Position numbers and translations under genes: made by a program
Notes under the pieces: model-generated
Told to the model about the DNA's origin: nothing
Database searches by the model: none
What the model saw: the letters and a program-made list of their open reading frames with translations, nothing else
Source of the DNA: Sphingomonadales bacterium
GTDB taxonomy: Bacteria > Pseudomonadota > Alphaproteobacteria > Sphingomonadales > Sphingomonadaceae
DNA: 64,000 bases
Assembly (NCBI GenBank): GCA_025351405.1
Contig: JANXVZ010000006.1
Location: forward strand, 1 to 64,000
Reading direction: 5' to 3'
In this document: positions 1 through 9,998 of the stretch, one piece after another
How the letters are laid out: every line of letters starts with the position of its first letter
Position numbering within the stretch: the stretch's first letter is position 1

Positions 1-1548
1 CGCGGCTTCCCCGGCGAAATATTCCTTGTGATCGTCGCCCAAATCAGACCCGCTCATGTTCTGGTGCTTCACACAGGCGATGCCCTGGCGGATTTCGGCG
101 CGCTGGACGTTCTTGACATAGCCCAGCATCGCCTGGCTGCCGAAATATTCGCGGGCGAGGTTGTCGGTCGAAAGCGCCGCGGTGTGGTAGGTCGGCAGGG
201 TGATGAGGTGGTGGAAGATGCCCGCCCGCCTGGCGCTGTCGGCCTGGAAGGTGCGGATGCGTTCATCGGCTTCGGCACCGAGCGCGGTCCCGTCATAGTC
301 GACGCTCATCAGGCGGGCGCGATCATAGGCGCTCACATCCTCGCCGGCCGCAGCCCAGGCGTCATAGACCTGCTGGCGGAAATTCAGCGTCCAGTTGAAC
401 GACGGCGAGTTGTTGTAGACCAGCTTGGCGTTGGGAACGACGGCGCGGATGCGGTCGACCATGCCGGCAATCTGCTCGATATGGGGCTTTTCGGTCTCGA
501 TCCACAGCAGGTCGGCGCCGTGCTGCAACGACGTGATGCAATCGAGGACGCAGCGATCCTCGCCCGATCCGGCGCGGAACTGGAACAGGTTGGAGGGCAG
601 GCGCTTGGGACGCAGCATCTTGCCATCGCGGTTGAGGATGACATCGCCGTTGCGCGCCGTGGCAGGATCGATTTCTTCGCAGTCAAGGAAGCTGTTGTAT
701 TGGTCGCCAAGGTCGCCGGGGGCGTTGGAAACGGCGATCTGCTTGGTCAACCCGGCGCCCAGCGAATCGGTACGGGTGACGATGATGCCGTCCTCGATGC
801 CAAGCTCGAGGAAGGCGTAGCGGCAGGCGCGCACCTTGGCGAGGAAGTCCTCGTGCGGGACAGTGACCTTGCCGTCCTGGTGGCCGCACTGCTTTTCGTC
901 CGAAACCTGGTTTTCGATCTGCAGGGCGCAGGCACCGGCCTCGATCATCTTCTTGGCGAGCAGATAGGTCGCCTCGGCGTTGCCGAAACCGGCGTCGATA
1001 TCGGCGATGATGGGCACGACATGAGTCTGGTGGTTGTCGACGGCGGCAAGAAGCTGCTTTTCCTTCAGAACATCACCGGCGGCGCGGGCGGCATCGATAT
1101 CGCGAAACATCATGCCGAGTTCGCGGGCGTCGGCCTGGCGCAGGAAGGTGTACAGTTCCTCGATCAAGGCGGGAACGCTGGTCTTCTCGTGCATCGACTG
1201 GTCAGGCAGCGGGCCGAAATCGCTGCGCAGCGCCGCGATCATCCAGCCGGACAGGTACAGGTAACGCCGCTCGGTCGAACCGAAGTGCTTCTTGATCGAA
1301 ATCATCTTCTGCTGGCCGATGAAGCCGTGCCAGCAGCCGAGCGACTGGGTGTAGTTGGCCGGGTCGGCGTCATAGGCGGCCATGTCGCGGCGCATGATCG
1401 CGGCGGTGTAGCGGGCGATGTCGAGGCCGGTGCGAAAGCGGTTCTGCAAGCGCATCCGCGCCACCGATTCGGCGCTTATGCCATCCCAGGCGCCGTGCTG
1501 CTTGCCGATAAGGGCGTTGGTCTGGCTGATATGGTCCTGGTACGACAT
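1..1548 (-). CDS. aceA: Isocitrate lyase (3' end beyond window)
   Basis: Cleaves isocitrate to glyoxylate and succinate, the first step of the glyoxylate shunt, in the cytoplasm. The minus-strand frame opens at an ATG (1548-1546; MSYQDHISQ) and stays open to base 1, so the C-terminus lies outside the window. The active-site signature is present in its KQCGH form, followed by QDGKVTVPHEDF, as in the longer (~530 residue) Pseudomonas-type isocitrate lyases. Also visible are the substrate-region stretches QSLGCWHGFIGQQ near the N-terminus and YNNSPSFNW near the C-terminus. It is divergent from the regulator at 1827 and close to malate synthase, so the shunt is one locus. Confidence 0.95.
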   Translation of the reverse strand, partial: MSYQDHISQTNALIGKQHGAWDGISAESVARMRLQNRFRTGLDIARYTAAIMRRDMAAYDADPANYTQSLGCWHGFIGQQKMISIKKHFGSTERRYLYLSGWMIAALRSDFGPLPDQSMHEKTSVPALIEELYTFLRQADARELGMMFRDIDAARAAGDVLKEKQLLAAVDNHQTHVVPIIADIDAGFGNAEATYLLAKKMIEAGACALQIENQVSDEKQCGHQDGKVTVPHEDFLAKVRACRYAFLELGIEDGIIVTRTDSLGAGLTKQIAVSNAPGDLGDQYNSFLDCEEIDPATARNGDVILNRDGKMLRPKRLPSNLFQFRAGSGEDRCVLDCITSLQHGADLLWIETEKPHIEQIAGMVDRIRAVVPNAKLVYNNSPSFNWTLNFRQQVYDAWAAAGEDVSAYDRARLMSVDYDGTALGAEADERIRTFQADSARRAGIFHHLITLPTYHTAALSTDNLAREYFGSQAMLGYVKNVQRAEIRQGIACVKHQNMSGSDLGDDHKEYFAGEAA

Positions 1549-1771
1549 GGTTGCCTCCGAAAAGCGATCGATGCAAATGGCTGTGGCGGGACTGCGTTTA
1601 TCGCCGCCTCCGCCACATCCTCCCCGATAGCTCTGCTGTTTTCAGCGAAACCCTGGCTGCATTGCAGTGGGCCGTTGCCAGTGTCATGCCGCTGCGCTAG
1701 GCGGAGGTCAACGCGATCAGTCAAAGAATCGTGTCGAAATGTCGTCATCTTGCCTCTCGTATCGGTCATAC

Positions 1772-1787
1772 TGTAAATATTTTGACA
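1772..1787. promoter_or_regulatory. AT-rich imperfect palindrome, possible operator
   Basis: The sequence TGTAAATATTTTGACA is an imperfect inverted repeat centred on AAATATTT in an otherwise GC-rich gap between divergent aceA and the regulator gene. RamB/ScfR/PccR-type regulators are known to bind TTTGCAAA-like sites. The adjacent TTTGACAAA and the ATGCAAAT near 1571 resemble but do not match that consensus. The operator role is inferred from position and symmetry. Confidence 0.35.
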
Positions 1788-1826
1788 AACCGACCGCCTT
1801 TGCCCGATGCCGCTGCGCCGCCCGAA

Positions 1827-3203
1827 ATGGCGGGCCGCAAGCTGTTTGCCGGCGCACGCATCCGGCGGATCCGCGCGGCGCGCGGCATAACGCAGACCCG
1901 GATGGCCAATGATCTTGGCGTTTCGGTCAGTTATCTCAACCTCATAGAACGCGACCAGCGGCCCCTTTCGGCAGCATTCCTGCTCAAGCTGGCAAGCAGC
2001 TACGACCTTGATCTGAAAAGCCTGACCGGCGGCGACGGCAGCGACCTTGCCGATGCGCTTGTACGGGTGTTTACCGATCCGCGGCTGATCGGCATCGATG
2101 TACCGCGCGGGGAACTGCGCGACCTCGCGGCACGGTCGCCTGGCGTCGCGCAGGCCCTGCTGCGTCTGCACGCCAGCGTTCCCGCCGGGCCGGCGGTGGC
2201 GGCCAACCCGGGTCCGCTCGAAACCGTCGACAACATGATCACCGCCGCCGGCAACCATTTTGCCACCCTCGACCATGCTGCCGAGGCGCTGGCCGATGAA
2301 TTGCGAATGTCGGGTTCCGATCTCAACGCCGCGGTCGTCGAGCGACTCCGCGCCCGGCACGCCATCTCGGTGCGGGTTCTGCCGGTGGAGGTGCTGCCCG
2401 GGTCATTGCGCAAGCTGGATCTCCACGCCCGCCAGCTACAGCTTTCCGAAAGCCTTGACGCCGCCTCGCGAGGCTTTGCCGCCGCCGTGCAACTGGCGAT
2501 GATCGAGTTGAAGGGCGTTATCGCCGAAACCGTCGCGGCTGCCGGTGTCGGCGAGCCGCTGGCCATGCGTGCTGCGACGGTCGCACTTGGCAAATATGCG
2601 GCGGCAGCGCTGCTGATGCCATATGCACGCTTTCTCGCGGCGTGCGAGGCGACGGGTTATGATGTCGAACTGTTGCAGGCGCGTTTCGGGCGCGGGCTGG
2701 AACAGGTTGCACACCGGCTTTCGACGCTGGGCCGGCCCGGCGCACGCGGTATCCCGTTCTTCTTCCTGCGCATCGACCGCGCCGGCAACGTCTCCAAATC
2801 GTTCGCGCCGGGTCCATCACCGATCCCGCGGCTCGGCGGCTGCGCCCTCTGGTCGCTTTATGCCGCTTTCGACCGTCCCGGCGAGCCGCGCCGGCAACTG
2901 GTCGAAATGGAGGACGGACAGCGTTACCTGACGCTGGCGCGCACCGTGCGCGGCACAGCTGCCCCCTGGGGGGCAATGCGCGCCGAATTCGCCATCGGCA
3001 TCGGCTGCGATTCTCGTCATGCGACGACGCTGGCGTGGGGGGCGGGGGTCGATCTGGGTGGTCCGGCGACACCGATCGGGCCTGGCTGCGCCGCCTGCCA
3101 CCGTGCCGATTGCCGCCAGCGCGGGCTTCCGCCGGCGGGCGCGCACCTTGCCTTCGACGAGCGCCAGCGCGGTCTGACGCCGTTCCGCTTCACCGACCAT
3201 TGA
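1827..3203 (+). CDS. ScfR/RamB-type XRE-family transcriptional regulator
   Basis: The N-terminus (about residues 5-65) is a Cro/C1-type helix-turn-helix (GARIRRIRAARGITQTRMA, then LGVSVSYLNLIERDQRPLS). It is followed by an IrrE-like middle domain and a C-terminal domain with a Cys-rich end (GPGCAACHRADCRQRG), the architecture of short-chain fatty acyl regulators (ScfR, RamB, PccR, MccR). These control glyoxylate-shunt or propionyl-CoA genes by sensing acyl-CoA. The frame could begin at 1731, but the ATG at 1827 (MAGRKLF) fits the family and leaves the palindrome at 1772 outside the gene. It sits between divergent aceA and downstream aceB (13 bp away), so control of the shunt is the natural inference. 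Confidence 0.85.
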   Translation: MAGRKLFAGARIRRIRAARGITQTRMANDLGVSVSYLNLIERDQRPLSAAFLLKLASSYDLDLKSLTGGDGSDLADALVRVFTDPRLIGIDVPRGELRDLAARSPGVAQALLRLHASVPAGPAVAANPGPLETVDNMITAAGNHFATLDHAAEALADELRMSGSDLNAAVVERLRARHAISVRVLPVEVLPGSLRKLDLHARQLQLSESLDAASRGFAAAVQLAMIELKGVIAETVAAAGVGEPLAMRAATVALGKYAAAALLMPYARFLAACEATGYDVELLQARFGRGLEQVAHRLSTLGRPGARGIPFFFLRIDRAGNVSKSFAPGPSPIPRLGGCALWSLYAAFDRPGEPRRQLVEMEDGQRYLTLARTVRGTAAPWGAMRAEFAIGIGCDSRHATTLAWGAGVDLGGPATPIGPGCAACHRADCRQRGLPPAGAHLAFDERQRGLTPFRFTDH

Positions 3204-3216
3204 AAGGTTTCCTGCC

Positions 3217-4818
3217 ATGACAGCCTCCAACCCCGGCCTTCAGGGCGTCGCCATCACCGGCGCCATGAAGCCTGGATACGAAACCGTTCTCACCGATGCC
3301 GCGCTGGCCTTTGTCGCGCAATTGCACCGGATGTACGAGCCGACGCGGCGGGCGCTGCTGCAGGCCCGGCACCAGCGGCAGCTGTGGTGGGACGAAGGCA
3401 ATGCCCCCGATTTTGCCGCCGAGACCAGCTCGGTTCGCGATGATCCCTATTGGCGTGTGCGCCCCGCGCCGGCCGACCTCGCCGATCGGCGTGTCGAGAT
3501 CACCGGGCCGTGCGACCGCAAGATGGTCATCAACGCGCTCAATTCCGGCGCGCAATGCTTCATGGCGTGCCTCGAGGATGCCTCGGCGCCGACTTGGGAG
3601 GTAATGGTCGAGGGCCAGGTCAACCTCCGCGATGCGGCGGCCGGGACTATCAGTCTCGAAGACAAGGGCAAATCCTACAAGCTCAACGACAAGACTGCGA
3701 CCCTCATCGCCCGGCCGCGCGGCTGGCACCTCGATGAAGCCCATATGATCGTCGATGGCGAGCGCGTCGCGGGCGCCATCTTCGATTTCGGGCTGTATGT
3801 GTTCCACAACGCCAAGACACTGGTCGCCAGGGGTTCGGGCCCGTATTTCTACCTGCCCAAGCTCGAACATTATCTCGAAGCACGGCTGTGGAACAATATC
3901 TTCACGACCGCACAATCGATGCTCGATCTGCCGCTCGGCACCATCCGCGCCACGGTGCTCATCGAAACGCTGCCCGGCGCCTTCATGGCCGACGAGATCC
4001 TCTATGAACTGCGCGACCACATCACCGCGCTAAACTGCGGCCGCTGGGATTATATCTTCAGCTATATCAAATGCTTCCGTGCCGATGCGACGAAGGTGCT
4101 GCCCGATCGCGCCGCGGTCAACATGACGGTGCCGTTCATGGCCAAATATGCGCTCCACGTCGTCCGCACCTGCCACAAGCGCGGCGCCCATGCGATGGGC
4201 GGGATGAGCGCCTTCATCCCGGTCAAGGATGACGACGCCGCCAATGATCGCGCCTTTGCCGCCGTCCGCGCCGACAAGGAGCGCGAGGCCGGCATCGGGC
4301 ACGATGGTACCTGGGTGGCGCATCCGGGGCTGGTCGGGGTGGCGCGCGAGGTCTTCGACCGGCTGATGCCGGGGCCGAACCAGCTGTCGGTGATCCCGGC
4401 GGGCAGCGTCACGGTAGAAGAACTGACAACCCCGGCGCCAGGGCCCAAGACGCTGCAGGGCGTCACCAACAACGTCAATGTTGGCATCGGCTATATCGCC
4501 GCCTGGCTGCGCGGACAGGGCGCCGTGCCGCTCCACAACCTGATGGAAGACGCCGCCACCGCCGAGATCAGCCGCACGCAATTGTGGCAGTGGCGCCATC
4601 TCGGCGTCGTCCTCGATGGCGGGGAAACGGTCGATGCGGCGCTGGTGAGCAAGGTGACGGCGGAACAGCTCGAAGTGTGGCGGGCAACGGTTGGCGACAA
4701 TTTCTTCGAAGCGGGGAAATATCGCGAGGCCGCCGACGTGTTTTCGACGCTGGTTCTCGCCGACAAGCTCGAGCCGTTCCTGACAGTGCCGGCGTACGAG
4801 CATTATTTCGCGAGGTGA
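3217..4818 (+). CDS. aceB: Malate synthase A
   Basis: Condenses glyoxylate with acetyl-CoA to malate, the second step of the glyoxylate shunt. The 533-residue length matches the A isoform. Signatures are visible: the RPRGWHLDEAH segment with the catalytic arginine, NCGRWDYIFSYIK (the family signature), and KRGAHAMGGMSAFIP near the C-terminal half. The ATG at 3217 follows a GAAAGG ribosome-binding site and lies 13 bp after the regulator's stop, so the two may be cotranscribed. Together with aceA at the left edge this gives a complete shunt with its own regulator. Confidence 0.96.
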   Translation: MTASNPGLQGVAITGAMKPGYETVLTDAALAFVAQLHRMYEPTRRALLQARHQRQLWWDEGNAPDFAAETSSVRDDPYWRVRPAPADLADRRVEITGPCDRKMVINALNSGAQCFMACLEDASAPTWEVMVEGQVNLRDAAAGTISLEDKGKSYKLNDKTATLIARPRGWHLDEAHMIVDGERVAGAIFDFGLYVFHNAKTLVARGSGPYFYLPKLEHYLEARLWNNIFTTAQSMLDLPLGTIRATVLIETLPGAFMADEILYELRDHITALNCGRWDYIFSYIKCFRADATKVLPDRAAVNMTVPFMAKYALHVVRTCHKRGAHAMGGMSAFIPVKDDDAANDRAFAAVRADKEREAGIGHDGTWVAHPGLVGVAREVFDRLMPGPNQLSVIPAGSVTVEELTTPAPGPKTLQGVTNNVNVGIGYIAAWLRGQGAVPLHNLMEDAATAEISRTQLWQWRHLGVVLDGGETVDAALVSKVTAEQLEVWRATVGDNFFEAGKYREAADVFSTLVLADKLEPFLTVPAYEHYFAR

Positions 4819-4830
4819 ATGTGTGCATCT

Positions 4831-4878
4831 CCCTCGCGTGTGTCCGAGGTTCGGTGTCGGACAGGGACGCAGCGAGGG
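4831..4878. repeat. Interrupted inverted repeat (hairpin)
   Basis: Outer arms CCCTCGC (4831-4837) and GCGAGGG (4872-4878) enclose inner arms GTCCGA (4842-4847) and TCGGAC (4857-4862). The element follows malate synthase by 12 bp and could terminate or protect its transcript. There is no T-run, so a rho-independent terminator is not certain. A short direct repeat, AGGGACGC, overlaps the right arm. Confidence 0.5.
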
Positions 4879-4917
4879 ACGCTGGTGTGGCAAAAGCGAT
4901 GCTGCTAGTGGGCATGT

Positions 4918-5916
4918 GTGACAAAAACGCTGCACACTTTGAATGGTATGCGCGGAGTCGCTGCCGTCGCCGTCATGGTAACCCATTACACGAAACAGGG
5001 CAGCGTCCCTGGCGGCTACCTTGCGGTCGATTTGTTCTTCATGTTGTCGGGTGTGGTCATCGCATCGGCTTATGACCAGCGCATAGCCGATGGCATGACA
5101 TCGCTTCGATTCATGCGCCTGCGATATGTCCGGTTTTACCCGCTCTATCTGGTCGGATTGCTGGGCGGCTTGATACTTGGGGCCTCGACCGTGCCGGTAA
5201 CGCCGACGATGGTGATCATGTCGCTTGCCATGCTGCCGACGCTGCCCCTTGTGCCTTATGGTTTTTTGTACCCGCCGATCAGCGTGGCATGGTCGCTGTT
5301 CATGGAACTGGTGGTCAACCTCGGCTTTGTCCTCCTGCACCGACACCTGACGCAGCGTCGCCTGCTGGCCATTGTCCTGGCGGCATGGCTTGTCATCACA
5401 TGGGGTGCGATTACCGCCGGCTCCCTCGACATAGGCGCGCGCTCGCCCAGCCTCATGTTCGGCTTTGCGCGGACGATTTTCGCCTTCTGCTTCGGTGTCG
5501 TAATCTGGCGAAGCCGGACATCGTTGACGCTGGCGTTGTCACCGTGGATCGTCTTGCCCCTTGTCGCGGCGGCACTCGCCCTGCCGGCGCCAAACCGCGT
5601 GTTTACGGACCTGTTCATCGCCAGTGTGCTTTGGCCGATCCTCGTCATCGGCGGCAGCAACGCCGCGTCTGCAGCGCCGGTGCTCGGTTGGCTGGGGGCA
5701 ATTTCTTACCCGGTCTATTGCCTGCACATCATGTTCGCAAACAAGGGTCTCGAGTCGAGTCCGGTCCCGGCGATCATCGCGGCCTGCGTCGGCGTTATCA
5801 TCGTTTCGTGGCTGGCCGATCGATACTATGACGCGCCCGTTCGAGCCTGGCTGCTGGGATTGCGGTTGCCAGCCAGGGCCACGCTTTCATCACCGCCGAA
5901 AGCCGGCGAAAAATAG
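4918..5916 (+). CDS. Acyltransferase 3 (OafA/YrhL) family membrane protein
   Basis: A 332-residue polytopic inner-membrane protein with about ten hydrophobic helices. The N-terminus (TLNGMRGVAAVAVMVTHY) carries the family's R-G-x-A-A and catalytic-region histidine. These enzymes move acetyl or other acyl groups onto extracytoplasmic sugars such as O-antigen, exopolysaccharide or lipids; the substrate here is unknown. The start is a GTG at 4918. No sugar-biosynthesis genes are adjacent, and by eye its base composition is less GC-rich than its neighbours, so it may be a late insertion next to the glyoxylate locus. Confidence 0.85.
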   Translation: MTKTLHTLNGMRGVAAVAVMVTHYTKQGSVPGGYLAVDLFFMLSGVVIASAYDQRIADGMTSLRFMRLRYVRFYPLYLVGLLGGLILGASTVPVTPTMVIMSLAMLPTLPLVPYGFLYPPISVAWSLFMELVVNLGFVLLHRHLTQRRLLAIVLAAWLVITWGAITAGSLDIGARSPSLMFGFARTIFAFCFGVVIWRSRTSLTLALSPWIVLPLVAAALALPAPNRVFTDLFIASVLWPILVIGGSNAASAAPVLGWLGAISYPVYCLHIMFANKGLESSPVPAIIAACVGVIIVSWLADRYYDAPVRAWLLGLRLPARATLSSPPKAGEK

Positions 5917-5936
5917 CGATACCGCGCCATGACCGG

Positions 5937-7262
5937 CTACAGGATGAACTTCGACAGATCGGTATCGCGCGCGATCTCGCCGAGTTCGCGTTCGACATAG
6001 GCGGCATCCACCACCACCGCGTCGCCGGCGCGTTCGCTGGCGTCGAAGCTGAGCGATTCGAGCAGCTTCTCCATCACCGTCTGCAATCGCCGCGCGCCGA
6101 TGTTCTCGACGGCGTCGTTGACCTGCGCCGCGGTGCGCGCGATCGCATCGATGCCATCGTCGGTGATGCTCAGCATCACGCCCTCGGTGCCGAGCAGCGC
6201 CGTGTACTGGCGCAACAGCGACGCTTCGGTGTCGGTCAGGATGCGCTTGAAGTCCTCATAGGTCAGGCCCTTCAACTCGACGCGGATCGGCAGCCGGCCC
6301 TGAAGCTCCGGCAGCAGATCGCTCGGCTTCGAGACATGGAAAGCCCCCGAGGCGATGAACAGGATATGGTCGGTCTTCACCGGGCCATATTTGGTGGCAA
6401 CGGTGGTGCCCTCGATCAGCGGCAGCAGGTCGCGCTGGACGCCTTCGCGGCTGACCGAGCCGCCGCGGACGTCGCTGACGGCGATCTTGTCGATCTCGTC
6501 GAGGAAGACGATGCCGTTGGCCTCGGCGCCGCGCACCGCCTCGCGGGCGATGTCGTCGTCATCTAGGCGCTTGTCCGATTCCTCCGCCAGCAACGCGTCC
6601 CACGCCGCCTCCACCGGCATCTTGCGGCGCTTGGTGCGGCCGCCCATCGCTTTGCCCAGCATGTCGGACAGGTTGATCATCCCGACCTGGCCCGGTTGCA
6701 TCCCCGGCATTTCGAAATTGGGGGCGCTTTCGGCGACTTCGATCTCGACTTCGCGGCCCTTCAAATCGCCGGCACGGAAGCGATCGCGGAACGCCATCCG
6801 CGTCGCCTCGCTGGCATCCTTGCCGACGAGGACATCGAGCAGCCGCGCTTCGGCGGCGGCGACGGCCGCGTCCTTGACCCCGGCGCGGCGCACTTCGCGG
6901 ACCAGCCGGATCGATTCCTCGACGAGGTCGCGGATGATCGAATCGACGTCGCGGCCGACATAGCCGACCTCGGTGAACTTGGTCGCCTCGATCTTGAGGA
7001 ACGGCGCCCCCGCCAGCTTGGCCAGCCGCCGGCTGATCTCGGTCTTGCCGCATCCCGTCGGCCCGATCATCAGGATGTTCTTGGGGCTGACCTCATCGCG
7101 CAGGTCATCGCCCAATCGCTGCCGGCGCCAGCGATTGCGCAGCGCCACCGCGACGGCGCGCTTGGCGTCGCCCTGGCCAACGATATGGCGATCGAGCGAA
7201 GCAACGATTTCGCGCGGCGTCAGCCCCGCATCGACTGCATTTATTGGCGTCATCACGTTCAT
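5937..7262 (-). CDS. hslU: ATP-dependent protease ATPase subunit HslU
   Basis: AAA+ unfoldase that feeds substrates into the HslV peptidase. Walker A is GPTGCGKT (about residues 67-74), the pore loop GYVGRD follows, and Walker B is IVFLDEID. The C-terminus ends in DLSKFIL, the tail that docks into HslV. The frame runs upstream to 7319, but the ATG at 7262 overlaps the hslV stop (ATGA) and has a GGAGAGG ribosome-binding site about 5 bases upstream, giving 441 residues, normal for the family. It is translationally coupled with hslV. Confidence 0.97.
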   Translation of the reverse strand: MNVMTPINAVDAGLTPREIVASLDRHIVGQGDAKRAVAVALRNRWRRQRLGDDLRDEVSPKNILMIGPTGCGKTEISRRLAKLAGAPFLKIEATKFTEVGYVGRDVDSIIRDLVEESIRLVREVRRAGVKDAAVAAAEARLLDVLVGKDASEATRMAFRDRFRAGDLKGREVEIEVAESAPNFEMPGMQPGQVGMINLSDMLGKAMGGRTKRRKMPVEAAWDALLAEESDKRLDDDDIAREAVRGAEANGIVFLDEIDKIAVSDVRGGSVSREGVQRDLLPLIEGTTVATKYGPVKTDHILFIASGAFHVSKPSDLLPELQGRLPIRVELKGLTYEDFKRILTDTEASLLRQYTALLGTEGVMLSITDDGIDAIARTAAQVNDAVENIGARRLQTVMEKLLESLSFDASERAGDAVVVDAAYVERELGEIARDTDLSKFIL

Positions 7263-7834
7263 CTTGCCTCTCCGGAATCGATCGATTCGATCGTCACCTG
7301 GTCGTTTGTGTAAATGCAAAGCTCGGCGGCAATCGCCATGGCCCGGCGCGAAATTACCTCCGAATCATGTTCGGAATCCGCCAGCGCCCGCGCCGCCGCC
7401 AGCGCAAAATTGCCGCCGGATCCGATGGCGGCAATCCCGCCCAGCGGCTCGAGCACGTCGCCGGTGCCGGTCAATACCAGCGTCACGTCCTTGTCGGCGA
7501 CGATCATCATCGCCTCCAGCCGGCGCAGATAGCGGTCGGTGCGCCAGTCCTTGGCCAGTTCGACCGCAGCCCGCGTCAACTGGCCGGGATAACGCTCGAG
7601 CTTGGCCTCGAGCCGCTCGAACAAAGTAAAGGCGTCGGCCGTCGCCCCGGCAAAACCGCCGATCACGGCGCCTTTTCCGTCAGGTCCGGCGGGCCCGAGC
7701 CGCCGCACCTTCTTGGCATTGGGCTTCATCACGGTCTGGCCCATCGTCACCTGGCCGTCGCCGGCAATGGTGACACGGCCGTTCTTGCGCACCGACACGA
7801 TGGTCGTGCCGTGCCAGTCTGGAAAATCTGCCAT
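7259..7834 (-). CDS. hslV: ATP-dependent protease peptidase subunit HslV
   Basis: Threonine peptidase of the HslUV protease, related to proteasome beta subunits, 191 residues. The sequence MADFPDWHG precedes [10 protein letters not shown], so a short nine-residue propeptide must be removed to expose the catalytic threonine, as in other alphaproteobacterial HslV. The AGDGQVTMG stretch is typical. It is the first gene of the hslVU pair. The 218 bp upstream, between this gene and the divergent one at 8053, shows no heat-shock promoter that I can recognise with confidence. Confidence 0.97.
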   Translation of the reverse strand: MADFPDWHGTTIVSVRKNGRVTIAGDGQVTMGQTVMKPNAKKVRRLGPAGPDGKGAVIGGFAGATADAFTLFERLEAKLERYPGQLTRAAVELAKDWRTDRYLRRLEAMMIVADKDVTLVLTGTGDVLEPLGGIAAIGSGGNFALAAARALADSEHDSEVISRRAMAIAAELCIYTNDQVTIESIDSGEAR

Positions 7835-8052
7835 TTTTGGGGGAATTCTTTCGGTTCGATTCTGGTGTCCTGACCGAATGTAGGAAGGCGCGAGCGCTTA
7901 TAAAGGACTCTCTCGCCGGCGGGCGCGCGGCCAGGTCAAATGTCTCGGCAGCAGGTGCTGCGACGATGTGCCATGCCGCATCCGCCCGGGCCGGCGAAGC
8001 GGCTGGCCGGAAGGCGTTTCCCCGCCCAACCGATCTGCTGTAGCGCCCGCTG

Positions 8053-8676
8053 ATGGCACCCCCCGGCACGCACATCCGTTATGACCCGCTTACCGCGAGG
8101 CCGCGCGCTGCGCAGGGCGTCGTCGCCGCGCTGTACCGTTGGCTCTGTCTCGCTATTCTGAAAGTCGGGGGTTGGCGGCTGCACGGCGATTGGCCTGGCG
8201 ACGCCAAGGCGGTGCTGATCGCGGCGCCGCACACGTCGAACTGGGATGGCATCTGGATGCTTGCCGCTGCCGGGGCATGGCGGGTGCGGCTGCGTTACAT
8301 GGGCAAGAAAAGCCTGACCGAGGGCCCGTTCGGCGGCTTTGTCAGGTGGACCGGCTGCATCCCGATCGATCGATCGCAAAGCAACGATGTGGTGGCGACA
8401 ATGGCCGCCGCCTTTGCCGCCACGCCCCGGCTTATCCTCGCCGTGCCGCCCGAAGGCACCCGCGAGCGCGGAGCCGCCTGGAAATCGGGCTTTTACCATA
8501 TCGCGGTGGCCGCCAATGTGCCGCTGGTGTTTGCCGTGCTCGACTATGGCCGGGGCACCATCACGCTGGGTGGCGCGCTTTGGCCAACGGGGGACTATGA
8601 GGCCGATATCGCTGTTATCGCCGCGCACTATGCGGGGGCGATCGGCAAATATCCGGCCCAGTTCACGGCGCCGTGA
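8053..8676 (+). CDS. Lysophospholipid acyltransferase-like protein
   Basis: A 207-residue protein of the PlsC-like glycerolipid acyltransferase family, probably bound to the inner membrane. The catalytic HX4D motif appears as HTSNWDG (about residues 59-65), and the PEGTR substrate-binding motif follows near residue 136. A hydrophobic helix lies near the N-terminus (AALYRWLCLAILKVGGW). The acyl acceptor cannot be told from sequence. It is alone between divergent hslV and the his operon about 100 bp downstream. Confidence 0.85.
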   Translation: MAPPGTHIRYDPLTARPRAAQGVVAALYRWLCLAILKVGGWRLHGDWPGDAKAVLIAAPHTSNWDGIWMLAAAGAWRVRLRYMGKKSLTEGPFGGFVRWTGCIPIDRSQSNDVVATMAAAFAATPRLILAVPPEGTRERGAAWKSGFYHIAVAANVPLVFAVLDYGRGTITLGGALWPTGDYEADIAVIAAHYAGAIGKYPAQFTAP

Positions 8677-8776
8677 CAGGTTGCCTGTCCCCGGGTTCGT
8701 CCCGTACGGCTGCGGCGACCCGCCGTGGAAGGGCCCGATGCTTGCCCCCTCGCCGACTTTCGCCTAACCGCGAGCC

Positions 8777-9394
8777 ATGACCAGTCGCACCGCCACCGTC
8801 AGCCGCGCCACCAAGGAAACGGCAATCGACGTGACCGTCAACCTCGACGGCACGGGCGAATATCGGGTTTCGACCGGCATCGGTTTTCTTGATCACATGC
8901 TCGAACAGCTTTCGCGGCATTCGCTGATCGACCTGACGCTGGTGGCCAAGGGTGATCTTCACATCGACGCCCATCACACCACCGAAGACAGCGGCATTGC
9001 CATTGGCGAAGCGGTGGCCAAAGCACTGGGAGATCGCAAGGGAATCACCCGGTACGGCGACGCGCTGATCCCCATGGACGAGACGTTGACGCGTGTGGCC
9101 CTCGATATTTCGGGACGGCCGTATCTGGTGTGGAAAACAGCCTTCTCGCAGCCGCGCCTCGGCGAAATGGACACCGAACTGTTCAAGGAATGGTTTGCCG
9201 CTTTTTCCGGTGCGGCAGGGATCACGCTCCATATCGAGACTCTTTACGGTGTAAACAATCATCACATCGTCGAAAGCTGCTTCAAGGGCGTGGCACGGGC
9301 GTTGCGCGCGGCGGTGACGATCGATGCCCGCAAGGCGGATGCCGTGCCTTCGACCAAGGGCACGCTGGGCGGCGTGTCCGCGACTGATGCCTGA
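8777..9394 (+). CDS. hisB: Imidazoleglycerol-phosphate dehydratase
   Basis: Catalyses the sixth step of histidine synthesis: imidazoleglycerol phosphate to imidazole-acetol phosphate. The 205-residue length is the monofunctional form, without the phosphatase domain found in E. coli HisB. The manganese-binding motifs are present ([34 protein letters not shown]). First gene of the hisBHAFE operon; its stop overlaps the hisH start by eight bases. Confidence 0.97.
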   Translation: MTSRTATVSRATKETAIDVTVNLDGTGEYRVSTGIGFLDHMLEQLSRHSLIDLTLVAKGDLHIDAHHTTEDSGIAIGEAVAKALGDRKGITRYGDALIPMDETLTRVALDISGRPYLVWKTAFSQPRLGEMDTELFKEWFAAFSGAAGITLHIETLYGVNNHHIVESCFKGVARALRAAVTIDARKADAVPSTKGTLGGVSATDA

Positions 9395-9998
9395 GCGGGT
9401 CGCCGTTGTTGACTACGGCGCGGGCAACCTTCGATCGGCAGCGCGGGCGCTGGCGGCGGCGGGGGCCGACACCGTCGAGATCACCGGTGATCCGCAGCGC
9501 ATCGCCAGCGCCGACCGCATCCTGCTCCCCGGGGTCGGTGCCTTTGCACACTGTATCGGGGCCTTGCGGGGCGCCGCGGGGATAGAGGACGCGCTTCTGG
9601 AGGCGGTCGTCGCAGGAAGTCGCCCGTTTCTCGGGATCTGCGTCGGAATGCAGCTGCTGGCGACGGTCGGCCATGAACACGGCGTCCACCAGGGCCTTGG
9701 CTGGCTGCCCGGCACTGTCACGCGGCTGCGACCCGGCGACCCCGCGCTCAAGATTCCACACATGGGCTGGAACAGTGTCGACCCGGTGGCGGGAAGCGAC
9801 GTGCCGGCGGGGGACGCCTATTTCGTCCACTCGTATCGCTTCGACCCCGATGACGTGGCGGACGTGCGTGCGACCAGTGATCATGGCGGCGTCTTTCCCG
9901 CCATCGTGGCGCGCGGCAACATCACCGGCGTCCAGTTTCACCCGGAAAAAAGCCAGGCCTATGGGCTCGCATTTCTCCGCAATTGGTTGAAGTCATGA
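9387..9998 (+). CDS. hisH: Imidazole glycerol phosphate synthase, glutaminase subunit
   Basis: Class I glutamine amidotransferase that supplies ammonia to HisF. The nucleophile Cys lies in GICVGMQLL and the catalytic His in GVQFHPEKS, with the partner Glu two residues later. The frame opens at 9324, but [14 protein letters not shown] at 9387 is the usual N-terminus. That start gives 203 residues, within the normal range, and an eight-base overlap with hisB. Confidence 0.97.
   Translation: MPERVAVVDYGAGNLRSAARALAAAGADTVEITGDPQRIASADRILLPGVGAFAHCIGALRGAAGIEDALLEAVVAGSRPFLGICVGMQLLATVGHEHGVHQGLGWLPGTVTRLRPGDPALKIPHMGWNSVDPVAGSDVPAGDAYFVHSYRFDPDDVADVRATSDHGGVFPAIVARGNITGVQFHPEKSQAYGLAFLRNWLKS

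Noticed and set aside
28-1776. A 582-codon plus-strand open frame
   Set aside because: It is antisense to isocitrate lyase, whose minus-strand translation carries the KQCGH signature.
7837-8043. 68-codon frame between hslV and the acyltransferase
   Set aside because: No ribosome-binding site, a start abutting hslV and no recognisable features; most likely leader sequence.
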